The notes: generated by a model not told the origin, from the letters alone. Shown: positions 20,890-30,553, counted from the stretch's first letter. The stretch is DNA of 54,192 nt from Streptomyces sp. ISL-43 (GCF_018614195.1 NZ_JAGGOT010000042.1:88362-142553); one strand, 5' to 3'. Numbers and translations are program-made.

Positions 20890-22701
20890 ATGGCATTCGA
20901 CCGTAGGACTTTTCTGGGCACTTCGGCTGCCACGGGTGCCGCCGTGGCGTTGGCGGGGGCCACGAGCACCCCGGCCGCCGCGGCTGACGGGGTCGCCGGG
21001 GCCGCTTCGGCCGCGCGGCCGAAGACGTACGCGTTCACGGTGATGGGGACGACGGACCTGCACGGGAACGTCTTCAACTGGGACTACTTCACGGACAAGG
21101 AGTTCGACGACAAGGCGCACAACGACGTCGGCCTGGCGAAGATCTCCACGCTGGTCAATGAGGTGCGTGAGCAGAAGGGGCGGTGCAACACCCTGCTGAT
21201 CGACGCCGGCGACACCATCCAGGGCACGCAGCTGTCGTACTACTACGCGAAGGTGGATCCGATCACCGCGCGGCGCGGTCCGGTGCATCCGATGGCGCAG
21301 GCGATGAACGCGATCGGCTACGACGCGGCGGCGCTGGGGAACCACGAGTTCAATTACGGCATTCCGGTGCTGCGGAAGTTCGAGGAGCAGTGCGACTTCC
21401 CGCTGCTGGGGGCGAACGCGCTGGATGCGAAGACGCTGCGGCCGGCGTTCCCGCCGTACAGCATGCACCGGTTGCGTACGCCGCACGGGCGGGACGTGAA
21501 GGTGGCGGTGCTGGGTCTGACGAATCCGGGGATCGCGATCTGGGACAAGGCGAACGTGCAGGGGAAGATGACGTTCCCGGGCCTTGAGGAGCAGGCGGCG
21601 AAGTACGTGCCGCGGCTGCGGTCGCTGGGCGCGGATGTGGTGATCGTGTCGGCGCATTCGGGGTCGAGCGGTACGTCGAGTTACGGGGACCAGCTTCCGC
21701 ACATCGAGAACGCGGCTGGTCTGGTGGCGGAGCAGGTGCCGGGGATCGACGCGATCCTGGTGGGGCACGCGCACACGGAGATCCCGGAGTACCGGGTGAA
21801 GAACAAGGCGACCGGCAAGGACGTCGTGCTGTCGGAGCCGCTGAAGTGGGGCCAGCGGCTGACGCTGTTCGACTTCGAGCTGACCTGGGCGAAGGGCTGC
21901 TGGTCGGTGGCGAAGGTGTCGGCTCGGGTGCTGAACTCGAACACGGCGGTGGAGGACCCGAAGATAGTGGGGCTGCTGTCGGACGAGCACGCCAAGGTCG
22001 TGGCCTATGTGAACCAGGTGATCGGTACGTCCACGCAGGCGATGTCCTCGGCGGACGGCCCGGTCAAGGACGTGGCGATCATCGATCTGATCAACCACGT
22101 GCAGGCGGAGACGGTGAAGGGCGCGCTGGCGGGTACGGAGTGGGCGGCGCTGCCGGTGCTGTCGCAGGCTTCGTGTTTCTCGCGGACGGCGTCGATCCCG
22201 GCCGGACAGGTGACGATCAAGGATGCGGCGGGCCTGTATCCCTTCGAGAACACGCTGGAGGCACGCCTGCTGACGGGTGCGCAGCTGAAGGCGTATCTGG
22301 AGTACTCCGCGAAGTACTACGTGCGGACGGCTCCCGGTGAGGTGGTGGATCCGGCGAAGCTGACGAACTCGGAGAGCACGCCGGACTACAACTACGACGC
22401 CGTGTACGGGCTGACCTACGACATCGACGTCTCGGAGGCGGTGGGTTCGCGGATCACGGGGCTGTCGTTCCAGGGCAAGCCGGTGGATCCGGCGGCGCAG
22501 TTCGTGCTGGCGGTGAACAACTACCGGGCTTCGGGCGGCGGCAACTTCCCGCACGTCCCGCAGGCCAAGCAGCTGTGGGCGAATTCCGAGGAGATCCGCA
22601 ACACGATCATCCAGTGGGTGAAGGCGAAGGGGACGGTGGACCCGGCGCAGTTCGCGTCCGTGGACTGGCGGCTGACCCGGGCCGGGATACCCGTCTTCTA
22701 A
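20890..22701 (+). CDS. Tat-exported metallophosphatase/5'-nucleotidase
   Basis: Extracellular or wall-associated nucleotidase or phosphodiesterase of the UshA/CpdB superfamily, 603 residues. Tat signal DRRTFLGTSAATGAAVALAG with cleavage near the Ala-rich end. Metal-binding motifs TDLHGN (near residue 55), DAGDTIQG, ALGNHEFNYG (near 150), SAHSG and VGHAHTEIPEY (near 291), then the C-terminal 5'-nucleotidase domain (ASCFSRTASIPAGQVTIKD; YPFENTLEARLLTGAQLKAY). The ATG at 20890 has AAGGGGAG upstream. It likely scavenges phosphate or nucleosides. A PhoP site was looked for but only one weak half-site is present. Confidence 0.93.
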   Translation: MAFDRRTFLGTSAATGAAVALAGATSTPAAAADGVAGAASAARPKTYAFTVMGTTDLHGNVFNWDYFTDKEFDDKAHNDVGLAKISTLVNEVREQKGRCNTLLIDAGDTIQGTQLSYYYAKVDPITARRGPVHPMAQAMNAIGYDAAALGNHEFNYGIPVLRKFEEQCDFPLLGANALDAKTLRPAFPPYSMHRLRTPHGRDVKVAVLGLTNPGIAIWDKANVQGKMTFPGLEEQAAKYVPRLRSLGADVVIVSAHSGSSGTSSYGDQLPHIENAAGLVAEQVPGIDAILVGHAHTEIPEYRVKNKATGKDVVLSEPLKWGQRLTLFDFELTWAKGCWSVAKVSARVLNSNTAVEDPKIVGLLSDEHAKVVAYVNQVIGTSTQAMSSADGPVKDVAIIDLINHVQAETVKGALAGTEWAALPVLSQASCFSRTASIPAGQVTIKDAAGLYPFENTLEARLLTGAQLKAYLEYSAKYYVRTAPGEVVDPAKLTNSESTPDYNYDAVYGLTYDIDVSEAVGSRITGLSFQGKPVDPAAQFVLAVNNYRASGGGNFPHVPQAKQLWANSEEIRNTIIQWVKAKGTVDPAQFASVDWRLTRAGIPVF

Positions 22702-22711
22702 ACGTTTCTTC

Positions 22712-24121
22712 CTACGGGTGCTCGACCAGCGGGAGCAGTTCGCCGGCAGGTTGGGGGCGTGTGTGCTCCCGCTGTTCGAGGCCGAAGGTGGTGAAGGCGG
22801 TGCGGGTGGGCTGCGGGTAGGGCTCCTTGCCCGTCAGGGTGTTCAGGATGGCGGCGCTGCGCCAGGCGGCGAGGCCGAGGTCGGGGGCTCCGACGCCGTG
22901 GGTGTGGCGTTCGCCGTTCTGGACGAAGATGCTGCCGGTGACCGTGGGGTCGAGGATCATCCGGTAGCGGTCGTCGATGCGGGGGCGGCCGGAGGAGTCC
23001 TTGCGCAGGTAGGGGTCGAGGCCGGCGAGGAGGCTGGTGAGGGGGCGTTCTCGGTAGCCGGTGGCGAGGACTACGGCGTCGGTGGTGAGGCGGGAGCGAG
23101 TGCCTTGTTCCACGTGTTCCAGGTGGAGTTCGACCTTGGTGGTGGCGACGCGGCCGGCGGTGCGGACGCTGACTCCGGGCGTGAGGACGGCGTCGGGCCA
23201 GCCTCCGTCGAGGGTGCGGCGGTAGAGCTCCTCGTGGATGGCGGCGATGGTGTCGGCGTCGATGCCCTTGTGGAGCTGCCACTGGGCGGGGACGAGGCGG
23301 TCGCGTACCGGTTCGGGCAGGGCGTGGAAGTAGCGGGTGTAGTCGGGGGTGAAGTGTTCCAGGCCGAGCTTGGAGTACTCCATGGGGGCGAAGGAGGGGG
23401 TGCGGGCGAGCCAGGTGAGGCGTTCGCGGCCGGCGGGGCGGGAGCGGAGCAGGTCGAGGAAGACCTCGGCTCCGGACTGGCCTGATCCGATGACGGTGAC
23501 GTGGTCGGCGCCGAGGATGCGCTGCCGGTTGTCGAGGTAATCGGCGGAGTGGATCACCGGGACGGTGGGGGCTTCGGCGAGGGGCCGCAGCGGTTCGGGG
23601 ACGTAGGGGGCGGTCCCGATGCCGAGGACGAGGTTGCGGGTGTAGGTGCGCCCGAGGGCTTCGGCTTCGCCCTCGGCGTCGAGCTGGGTGAAGTCGACTT
23701 CGAAGAGGCCGCGTTCGGGGTTCCAGCGGACGGCGTCGACCTGGTGGCCGAAGTGGAGTCCGGGCAGGCGGCCGGCGACCCAGCGGCAGTAGGCGTCGTA
23801 TTCGGCGCGCTGGATGTGGAAGCGCTCGGCGAAGTAGAAGGGGAAGAGCCGTTCCTTGCACTTGAGGTAGCTGAGGAAGGACCAGGGGCTGGCCGGGTCG
23901 GCGAGGGTGACGAGGTCGGCGAGGAAGGGGACTTGGAGGGTGGCTCCGTCGATGAGGAGTCCGGGGTGCCAGCGGAAGTCGCGGCGCTGGTCGTAGAAGG
24001 CGGTGGCGAGTTCCCCGGCACCTTGGTGGGGCAGGCCGTGGGCGAGGGCGGCGAGGGAGAGGTTGAAGGGTCCGATGCCGATTCCGACGAGGTCGTGGGG
24101 TGCATCGAGCAAGGCGGTCAT
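22712..24121 (-). CDS. Lysine/ornithine/diamine N-monooxygenase (SidA/IucD/DesB type)
   Basis: FAD- and NADPH-dependent hydroxylase that makes the N-hydroxy-amine of a hydroxamate siderophore, 469 residues. Seen: FAD site GIGIGPFN at residues 13-20, substrate region FYDQRRDFRWHPGLLIDGATLQ, NADPH site VIGSGQSGAEVFLDLL, and ATGYRERPLTSLLAGLDPYL near the C-terminus. Its ATG overlaps the stop of the decarboxylase gene (ATGA), so both are one operon. The pairing with a decarboxylase suggests a decarboxylated diamine such as cadaverine as substrate, as for DesB. No acyltransferase or NIS synthetase gene adjoins it. Confidence 0.92.
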   Translation of the reverse strand: MTALLDAPHDLVGIGIGPFNLSLAALAHGLPHQGAGELATAFYDQRRDFRWHPGLLIDGATLQVPFLADLVTLADPASPWSFLSYLKCKERLFPFYFAERFHIQRAEYDAYCRWVAGRLPGLHFGHQVDAVRWNPERGLFEVDFTQLDAEGEAEALGRTYTRNLVLGIGTAPYVPEPLRPLAEAPTVPVIHSADYLDNRQRILGADHVTVIGSGQSGAEVFLDLLRSRPAGRERLTWLARTPSFAPMEYSKLGLEHFTPDYTRYFHALPEPVRDRLVPAQWQLHKGIDADTIAAIHEELYRRTLDGGWPDAVLTPGVSVRTAGRVATTKVELHLEHVEQGTRSRLTTDAVVLATGYRERPLTSLLAGLDPYLRKDSSGRPRIDDRYRMILDPTVTGSIFVQNGERHTHGVGAPDLGLAAWRSAAILNTLTGKEPYPQPTRTAFTTFGLEQREHTRPQPAGELLPLVEHP

Positions 24122-25515
24122 CGGTGGCTGCTGCCTTCCAGAAGGTTCACGAGGGCGTCCAGGTCCCCCGCCGTGGTGTGGGGGTTGAGCAGGGTGGCTT
24201 TGAGCCACAGGCGGCCGTCGGCGGTGGCTCGGCCCAGTACGGCGCTGCCGTCGAGGAGGAGGGTGCGGCGCAGGGCGGCGATCCGGGTGTCGTCGGCGTG
24301 GATGGGCCGGAAGAGGACGGTGCTGATGGTGGGCGCCGCGTGGAGTTCGAAGGCGGGGTGTGCTTCGAGGAGCCGGGCGAGTCGCTCGGCGAGTGCGCAG
24401 GTGCGGTCGATGAGCTGGGCGAGGCCGTCGCGGCCCAGGGAACGCAGGGTGGCCGCGATCTTGAGGACGTCGGCGCGGCGGGTGGTGCGCAGGGAGCGGC
24501 CGAGGAGGTCGGGTAGGCCGGCTTCGGTGTCGTCCTGGGCGTTGAGGTAGTCGGCTTGGTGGGCGAGCGGTGCCAGCAGGGCGGTGTCGGGGACGGTGAG
24601 GATTCCGGCGGCGATGGGTTGCCAGCCGAGTTTGTGCAGGTCGAGGGTGATCGACCGGGCGCGGTTCAGGCCGGCGAGTTTGGGCCGGTGGCGGGGGCTG
24701 AGGGCGAGGAGGCCGCCGTATGCGGCGTCGACGTGCAGGTCGGCGCCGTGTTGGTCGCAGAGGTCCGCGAGGGGGCCGAGGGGGTCGATGAGGCCGGCGT
24801 CGGTGGTGCCGGCGGTGGCGGTGACGAGGACGGGGCCGGGGGTGGCGGCGAGGGCCTCGGCAAGCGTGGCGGGGGTCAGGATCCCGGTGGGGGTGGGGAG
24901 GGCGCGGGCGGGGGGCAGGCCGAGGAGCCAGGCGGCGCGCGGGATGGAGTGGTGGGCGTTGGCGCCGTGCAGGACGGTGAGGTGCGGGCCGTGACGTTCG
25001 CGGGCGAGGAGCAGGGCCAGTTGGTTGGCTTCGGTTCCGCCGGTGGTGAGGACGGCGTCGGGGCGGGGGGTGTCGTGGAACTCGGCGGCGAGGGCGCGGG
25101 TGAGGAGCGCTTCGATCGTGGAGGCGGCGGGGGCCTGGTCCCAGGAGTCGAGGGAGGCGTTGAGGGCGCCGGCGGCGAGGTCCGCGGCGACCGCGACGGC
25201 GAGCGGCGGGCAGTGCAGGTGGGCTGCGCACAGCGGATCGGCGGGGTCTGCGGCGCCGGCGGCGAGGGTGTGCACGAGGGTCCGCAGCGCTTCGTGGTCT
25301 CCGTGCCCGTGCTCGGGGAGTACTTCGCCCAGTGCGGCTTCGACGCGGTCGGTCACCGCGTCGGGGCCGCCGGCCGGGAGGGGGCCGCCGCGTGCGCGGG
25401 CTCCGGTACGCAGGGCGTCGAGGACGGTGTCGAGGAGTGGCCGCAGGGCCTCCGCGCCGTGGATTCCACCGGCGAGCGGGGCTCTGCCGCTGCCTGTGCC
25501 GGGGGACGCTGTCAT
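24118..25515 (-). CDS. PLP-dependent group II decarboxylase (DesA/Ddc type)
   Basis: Probably decarboxylates lysine, ornithine or 2,4-diaminobutyrate to a diamine for siderophore assembly; 465 residues. Seen: LHCPPLAVAVAADLAAGALNASLDSWDQAPA, TTGGTEANQLALLLARERHG, ATAGTTDAGLIDPL, DAAYGG, and the PLP lysine in TLDLHKLGW near residue 296. The ATG at 25515 is preferred. The gene is translationally coupled to the N-monooxygenase. Upstream, 25631-25648 loosely resembles an iron box half-site. The choice among lysine, ornithine and diaminobutyrate cannot be made from motifs. Confidence 0.9.
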   Translation of the reverse strand: MTASPGTGSGRAPLAGGIHGAEALRPLLDTVLDALRTGARARGGPLPAGGPDAVTDRVEAALGEVLPEHGHGDHEALRTLVHTLAAGAADPADPLCAAHLHCPPLAVAVAADLAAGALNASLDSWDQAPAASTIEALLTRALAAEFHDTPRPDAVLTTGGTEANQLALLLARERHGPHLTVLHGANAHHSIPRAAWLLGLPPARALPTPTGILTPATLAEALAATPGPVLVTATAGTTDAGLIDPLGPLADLCDQHGADLHVDAAYGGLLALSPRHRPKLAGLNRARSITLDLHKLGWQPIAAGILTVPDTALLAPLAHQADYLNAQDDTEAGLPDLLGRSLRTTRRADVLKIAATLRSLGRDGLAQLIDRTCALAERLARLLEAHPAFELHAAPTISTVLFRPIHADDTRIAALRRTLLLDGSAVLGRATADGRLWLKATLLNPHTTAGDLDALVNLLEGSSHR

Positions 25516-25832
25516 GGGGTTGTCCTCACGGAAACGGATCGGCGGCGGGCGTTTGCCGCTGAGATGGGGTGGGGCACCCGAGTGGTACAACGATCCGACT
25601 CGAATGGGGTAACCGCCCGGGTTTGTGGCGTAGGTGATTTCCAGCCACGCTTGCTCTGGCCTGGCGTCGGCGGACACCTCACGGCCCCGCCCGCCCCGGA
25701 AGCCGGCTCCCCCGAGCCCCGGGCCCCGGGCCCCGGCCGCGGGCCCCGGCCCGGGACCGAGCCCTCCCCCGCTGGGGAGGTGGTGGGGATGGGGCCCTGC
25801 TTGCTCTCGTAGGAGGGCAGGGCCCCTGGCGG
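25516..25832. other. 317-bp intergenic region between decarboxylase and pepN
   Basis: Holds the promoter side of the siderophore-type operon, a very GC-rich run of CCCCGGG-like elements at about 25690-25760, and the pepN terminator at 25791-25826. No coding region supported. Confidence 0.6.
25791..25826 (-). terminator. Terminator of pepN
   Basis: GGGGCCCTGC (25791-25800) pairs perfectly with GCAGGGCCCC (25817-25826) around a 16-base loop, starting 7 bases after the pepN stop codon. Confidence 0.75.
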
Positions 25833-28343
25833 TCAGGGGTGGGTGCGGAGGGCGCGGGCCAGGTCGTCCAGTTGGTCCACGAGCTTGCGGCGCAGGAGGG
25901 GGGTGATGTCCGGGTCCTCCAGACAGGCGCGGCCGGCCTGGAGGTTGGCTTCGGTGATCTCGTGGTCGGGGAAGCACCAGCGGCCCGCGGCGTCGGCGAT
26001 GGCGGGGCCGCGGCGGGCGCCGAGGGCGACGGCTTCGGGGTAGTAGCGGGGCACGTACTCCCGTACGAGATCTGCCTGTTCGGGTTGCCAGAATCCCTGG
26101 GCGGTGGCGGTGAAGAGGTAGTTGGACAGGGTGTCGTCGTGGAAGAGCCGGTCCCAGGCGGCGGCCTTGGCCTCGGCCGTCGGCAGGGCGGCCCGGCAGC
26201 GGGCGGCGCCTTCCTGACCGGTGGCGCTGGGGTCGGCGGCGAGGGCTTCGGCGATCTCGGGTTCACCGACCGCGCCCAGGACCGACAGGCGGGCGAGGAT
26301 GCGCCAGCGCAGCTCGGGGTCGAGTTCGGGGCCGCCGGGGACGGTGCCTTCGGCGAGCCAGGCGGCCGGGATCTCGGGCCGGGTCGCGCTGTCGATGAGG
26401 GCCCGGACGGCGACCAGCCGCAGGCCGGGGTCGGAGCCGTCCTCGGTGCGCCGCAGCAGGGCGCGGGCGATCGAGGTGAGGGTGGCGAGGGCCCCGGTGC
26501 GGTGTTCGGGGGTGAGGTAGCGGGTGGCGATCTGGGTGCGCGCGAAGCCCAGTACGTTCTGGACGATGTCCAGCTCCGTCTCCTCGGGCACGTGGGCTTC
26601 GGCGGTGGCCAGGTAGTCGGCGGCGGCCAGTTCCCCGTCGCGGACCATGTCGCGCAGGGAGTTCCAGACGACGGCGCGGGTGAGCGGGTCGGGGATGCGG
26701 GAGATGCCGCGCAGGGCGGTTTCCAGGGAGGTCTCGTCGAGGCGGACCTTGGCGTAGGTGAGGTCGCCGTCGTTGAGGACGAGGAGGGCGGGGCGCGGGC
26801 CGCCGACCGAGACGACCTCGTCGGAGGGGACGTCGAGGGCGAGGACCTCGCGCGGTTCGAGGTCTCCGTCGGGGCCGTGGTCGTAGAGGCCGGCCGCGAT
26901 GTGGTGGGGGCGGCTGCCGGTGCGGTCGACGGTGAGGGTCCAGCCTCCGTGGTTCTCCTCGACGCGCGGGCTGAGGGTGTCGATGCCGGTGGTGCGCAGC
27001 CAGATCTCGGCCCAGGCGTGGACGTCCCTGTCGGTGTGGGCGGCGAGGGAGTCCACGAAGTCGGCGAGGGAGGCGTTGGCGAACTTGTGGCGGGCGAAGT
27101 GGGTGTTGATGCCGGCCAGGAAGTCCTTCTCGCCGAGCCAGGCGACGAGTTGGCGCAGCGCGGAGGCGCCCTTGGCGTAGGAGATGCCGTCGAAGTTGAG
27201 GAGGGCGGAGGCGGTGTCGGGGACGGCGGCGGCGTCCGGGGCGACGGGGTGGGTGGAGGGGCGCTGGTCGGCGTCGTAGCCCCAGGGCTTGCGTTCCATG
27301 CCGAATCCGGTCCAGGTCTCGGTGAAGCGGGTGGCTTCGATGAGGGTCTGGTAGCCCATGTATTCGGCGAAGGACTCGTTCAGCCAGATGTCGTCCCACC
27401 AGCTGAGGGTGACGAGGTCGCCGAACCACATGTGGGCCATCTCGTGCGCGATGGTCACGGCCCGTCGTTGGCGTTCGGCGTCGGTGACGGCGGAGCGGAA
27501 GACGTAGTCGTCGCGGAAGGTGACCAGGCCGGGGTTCTCCATGGCGCCGGCGTTGAACTCGGGTACGAAGGCCTGGTCGTAGGAGTCGAAGGGGTAGGGC
27601 TCGGTGAACTTCTCGTGGTAGCGGTCGTAGCAGGCCATGGTGAGGTCGAGGATCTCCCGGGCGTCCGCGTCGAGGTGGGGGGCCAGCGAGCGGCGGCAGT
27701 GGATGGCGAAGGGGAGGCCTGCGTGTTCGGTTCGGACGCTGTGCCAGGGGCCGGCGGCGACGGCGGCGAGGTAGGTGGAGATGACGGGGGTGGGCGCGGA
27801 CTTCCAGATACCGGCACCGCCCTCGGCGCGGTCGCCGTCACGCGAGCCGACGCGCGTGGTGATGCCGTTGGCCAGGACGGTCCAGGCCTCGGGAGCGGTG
27901 ACGGTGAACTCGAAGACGGCCTTGAGGTCGGGCTGGTCGAAGGCCGGGAAGACCCGCTGGACGTCGTCCATGAACATCTGGGTGTAGACGTACGTCTCCC
28001 CGTCCGCGGGGTCGGTGAAGCGGTGGAGGCCTTCGCCGGTGCGGGAGTAGCGCATGCGGGCTTCGACGCGCAGCTCGTGGGGGCCTTCGGTGAGGCCGGT
28101 GAGCGGGAGGCGGCCGTCGGTGAGGCCGGCCGGGTCCAAGGGGTGTCCGTCGAGCTCGACGGAGCGCAGTTCGTCCGGTTTCAGCTCGAGGAAGGTGTCT
28201 CCGGCGGTGCGGGCGGTGAACCGGATGACGGTGCTGGATTCGAACGTCTCGTCGCCGGTGGTGAGGTCGAGGGCGACCGCGTAGTGCCGGACGTCGAGGA
28301 GCTGGGCTCGGAGCTGCGCTTCGTTGCGCGTCAATGCGGACAT
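25833..28343 (-). CDS. pepN: Aminopeptidase N (M1 family)
   Basis: Zinc aminopeptidase removing N-terminal residues from peptides, cytoplasmic, 836 residues. Seen: substrate motif NAGAMENPGL near residue 263, zinc site HEMAHMWFGD near 298 with the third ligand Glu in NESFAEY, catalytic-type YAKGASALRQLVAWLG further on, and the actinobacterial ERAP1-like C-terminal domain. ATG codons lie at 28352 and 28343; the second is preferred because the family pattern (MSALTRNEAQLRAQLL) begins there, but neither has a strong ribosome site. Confidence 0.95.
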   Translation of the reverse strand: MSALTRNEAQLRAQLLDVRHYAVALDLTTGDETFESSTVIRFTARTAGDTFLELKPDELRSVELDGHPLDPAGLTDGRLPLTGLTEGPHELRVEARMRYSRTGEGLHRFTDPADGETYVYTQMFMDDVQRVFPAFDQPDLKAVFEFTVTAPEAWTVLANGITTRVGSRDGDRAEGGAGIWKSAPTPVISTYLAAVAAGPWHSVRTEHAGLPFAIHCRRSLAPHLDADAREILDLTMACYDRYHEKFTEPYPFDSYDQAFVPEFNAGAMENPGLVTFRDDYVFRSAVTDAERQRRAVTIAHEMAHMWFGDLVTLSWWDDIWLNESFAEYMGYQTLIEATRFTETWTGFGMERKPWGYDADQRPSTHPVAPDAAAVPDTASALLNFDGISYAKGASALRQLVAWLGEKDFLAGINTHFARHKFANASLADFVDSLAAHTDRDVHAWAEIWLRTTGIDTLSPRVEENHGGWTLTVDRTGSRPHHIAAGLYDHGPDGDLEPREVLALDVPSDEVVSVGGPRPALLVLNDGDLTYAKVRLDETSLETALRGISRIPDPLTRAVVWNSLRDMVRDGELAAADYLATAEAHVPEETELDIVQNVLGFARTQIATRYLTPEHRTGALATLTSIARALLRRTEDGSDPGLRLVAVRALIDSATRPEIPAAWLAEGTVPGGPELDPELRWRILARLSVLGAVGEPEIAEALAADPSATGQEGAARCRAALPTAEAKAAAWDRLFHDDTLSNYLFTATAQGFWQPEQADLVREYVPRYYPEAVALGARRGPAIADAAGRWCFPDHEITEANLQAGRACLEDPDITPLLRRKLVDQLDDLARALRTHP

Positions 28344-28385
28344 GGGGCCCATGCTGCCGGATGACGGCGCCGGGCCCCAGGGCGG

Positions 28386-28697
28386 CTACTCCTCGCCCGC
28401 GGCGATCGTCTCGTGGTGACGAATTACTTCGGCGATGATGAAGTTCAGGAGCTTCTCGGCGAAGGCGGGGTCGAGCTTGGCGTTCTCGGCGAGTTGGCGC
28501 AGCCGGGCGATCTGGCTGGCCTCGCGGCCCGGGTCGGCCGCGGGCAGCTGGTGGCGGGCCTTGAGGTGGCCGACCTGCTGGGTGCACTTGAAGCGCTCGG
28601 CGAGCATGTGCACCACGGCCGCGTCGATGTTGTCGATGCTGTCCCTCAGACGGGCCAGCTCGGCGGTGACGTTCTCGTCGATGTCGCTGGTGTTCAT
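28386..28697 (-). CDS. Chorismate mutase (AroQ class)
   Basis: Converts chorismate to prephenate in phenylalanine and tyrosine synthesis; 103 residues, all helical. Seen: LARLRDSIDNIDAAVVHMLAERF with the active-site Arg, VGHLKARHQLPAADPGREA with the conserved Lys and Arg, and the C-terminal NFIIAEVIRHHETI. The ATG at 28697 fits the family start. No signal peptide, so it is the cytoplasmic form. It is 42 bases upstream of pepN in the same direction. Confidence 0.93.
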   Translation of the reverse strand: MNTSDIDENVTAELARLRDSIDNIDAAVVHMLAERFKCTQQVGHLKARHQLPAADPGREASQIARLRQLAENAKLDPAFAEKLLNFIIAEVIRHHETIAAGEE

Positions 28698-28893
28698 GGT
28701 TCCCGAGAATACGTGGCGCGCGGAAGTGTTTCCTCGGCCAGTCGACCAGTGAGACGGCCGGTGCCTTCCTGCCCGCGGTGCCGTGTCCGGGTCCGGTCGA
28801 TCTGTACGGATCGGCCGGGATCGTGCCGGCGGACGCACTCGGGCGGCGGTCCGGGGTGCGGCGCCGAACGCCACGGGCCGGCCCGGGGGCCGG

Positions 28894-30075
28894 TTACAGC
28901 GGGAGGATCGCCGTGACCAGCCAGCCGCCTTCGGGGGCGGGGCCGGCGGTGAGGGAGCCGCCGAGGGCTTCGGCCCGTTCGGCCATGCCGACGAGGCCGT
29001 AGCCGCCGCCGCGGGCGTTCTCGGAGAGCCTGGCGGAGCGGCCGCCGTCGTCGGCGATGCGGACTTCCAGGCCCGGCGGGACGGTGCGCAGGCCGATCCG
29101 GACGGCGGTGGCGGTCGCGGCGTGCTTGCCGATGTTGGTGAGGGCTTCGAGGACGATGCGGTGGGCGGTGGCGGCGACGTCGGCGGGGAGCCTGGTCTCC
29201 AGGCCGTCCTCGATGTAGAGGACGACGGGCGGGCCGGTCACGGCGAATCGTTCCGTCAGCCCCCGGATCTCGCGAAGGCCGGCGACGGGGGCGATGCCGG
29301 CCCCTGATCCTGCGCCCGGGCCCGGGCCCGCGCTGCCGTCCTCGGCGCCCTCACGGAGGATCTTGACGAGGCGGCGCATGGAGCCGAGCGCCTCGTCCCC
29401 GGCGTTCTCGATGCGGCCGAAGATCTCGCCGGCGCGTTCGGCGGAGACCTTGGTGTAACGGGCGGCCCGCGCCTCGACCACGATACCGGTCACGTGGTGG
29501 GCGACCAGGTCGTGGAGCTCGCGCGCCAGCTCCAGGCGCTCGGCGCTGCGGACGGCGCGCAGCTCGCGCAGGCGCTGGCCGGACTGCAGGCGCAGCAACA
29601 GCGAGAACGCGCCTACGACGACGGCGAGCACGGAGAAGAGCAGCGTGAACCGGCCCGGGTCCGTGTCGCGGACGGGCACCGCCATGCAGCCGAGACCGAG
29701 CAGGGGGCCGAGGACGGCGGCGGTACGGACGGGGGCGCGCAGCAGCACCTGGCTGAGGAAGAAGAGGAGGGCGATGGCCTCGCCGCCGCCCCAGACCACG
29801 ATGGGGTGGTTGCCGAAGATCAGCAGGAGCGTGACGGTCCAGGTGACGGCGGCGGCGAACCAGGCGCGCGCGAGGAGCGGGATCCCGGGCCAGGGCGCGG
29901 CGCTGAGGCAGACGAGGATGCCGGACACCCAGACGGCGGCGTGCGGGACGCTGGGCCGGCGGGCGAGGACGACGCCCTCGAAGGTGACGAGGGCGAGGAG
30001 GGTGACGGAGAGGAAAACGCGGATCCAGTCCGCGGCGTAGGGGTGACGGCGGGCCCATGGCGCGAGCGGGCTCAC
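28894..30075 (-). CDS. NarL-family sensor histidine kinase
   Basis: Membrane sensor kinase of 393 residues. Five or six hydrophobic segments at residues about 15-160, then the HisKA_3 dimerisation box LARELHDLVAHHVTGIVVEA with phospho-His near 186, and the ATP-binding domain (VLEALTNIGKHAATATAV; IADDGG; GYGLVGMAERAEALGGSL). The start is taken as GTG 30075, just before the first membrane segment, with AGGCGG upstream. Its partner is the response regulator upstream, separated by an unusual 478-base gap. The signal is unknown. Confidence 0.9.
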   Translation of the reverse strand: MSPLAPWARRHPYAADWIRVFLSVTLLALVTFEGVVLARRPSVPHAAVWVSGILVCLSAAPWPGIPLLARAWFAAAVTWTVTLLLIFGNHPIVVWGGGEAIALLFFLSQVLLRAPVRTAAVLGPLLGLGCMAVPVRDTDPGRFTLLFSVLAVVVGAFSLLLRLQSGQRLRELRAVRSAERLELARELHDLVAHHVTGIVVEARAARYTKVSAERAGEIFGRIENAGDEALGSMRRLVKILREGAEDGSAGPGPGAGSGAGIAPVAGLREIRGLTERFAVTGPPVVLYIEDGLETRLPADVAATAHRIVLEALTNIGKHAATATAVRIGLRTVPPGLEVRIADDGGRSARLSENARGGGYGLVGMAERAEALGGSLTAGPAPEGGWLVTAILPL

Positions 30076-30553
30076 GCGTGCCGCCTGGCCGTACGCCGCC
30101 CCGCGCGGGTGGCTCCACCGGTGGTTCGCGTGGCTCCGCCCGGGGCGCGGGGGCTTCGGCGGGGCGCGTTCCCGGGGGCGCTGCCCGCACCCGTGGGGGC
30201 CGGTGTGGTCGGGAGCGCTGCGCGTCGGCCTCCCGGGGCGCCGCCCCTGACCCCGCGCCTCGAACGCCGGCGGGGCTGAATTCGCCCGGCATTGTCCGGA
30301 GGACGGCCGGGGCGGGTGCGGCCGGCGATGGGAACGCGGCGGAGGCGGAGAGCATCGGCAGCGGAACGCCCGTAGCGGTGGGCACGGTCGGTGACGCGCC
30401 CGTCGGCGGTGGGCGCCACGATCGAGAGCGCGTCGGGATGCCGGCCAGGCGGCACCCCCGGACCCAGCCACGCACCGAAGCGAGCTCCCGGCACGCCCGG
30501 ACCCCTGCCGGGCCGCACCCCCGGAGGCAAACGCACGCCAAGGCGGGCTTCGC
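30076..30553. other. 478-bp non-coding gap inside a two-component operon
   Basis: Separates the response-regulator stop from the kinase start. A minus-strand open frame fills it exactly (30072-30557) but has poor third-position GC and an Arg/Pro/Gly-rich product, so I do not call it a gene. The region carries a dispersed repeat core at 30253-30271 and degenerate GGGTCCGGG-type repeats at about 30450-30540. Looks like an intergenic expansion. Confidence 0.6.
30253..30271 (-). repeat. Dispersed 19-bp repeat core, copy 1
   Basis: On the minus strand reads GCCGGCGTTCGAGGCGCGG. A second copy differing by one base lies at 42666-42684 on the plus strand. From memory, elements with this core are widespread between Streptomyces genes. 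Confidence 0.7.

Noticed and set aside
25626..25650. Iron box upstream of the decarboxylase
   Set aside because: About ten of nineteen positions agree with the DmdR/IdeR consensus and only one half is good, so it is mentioned but not listed as a site.
28698..28893. 196-bp gap between chorismate mutase and the histidine kinase
   Set aside because: Examined on both strands; no gene, hairpin or repeat could be supported.
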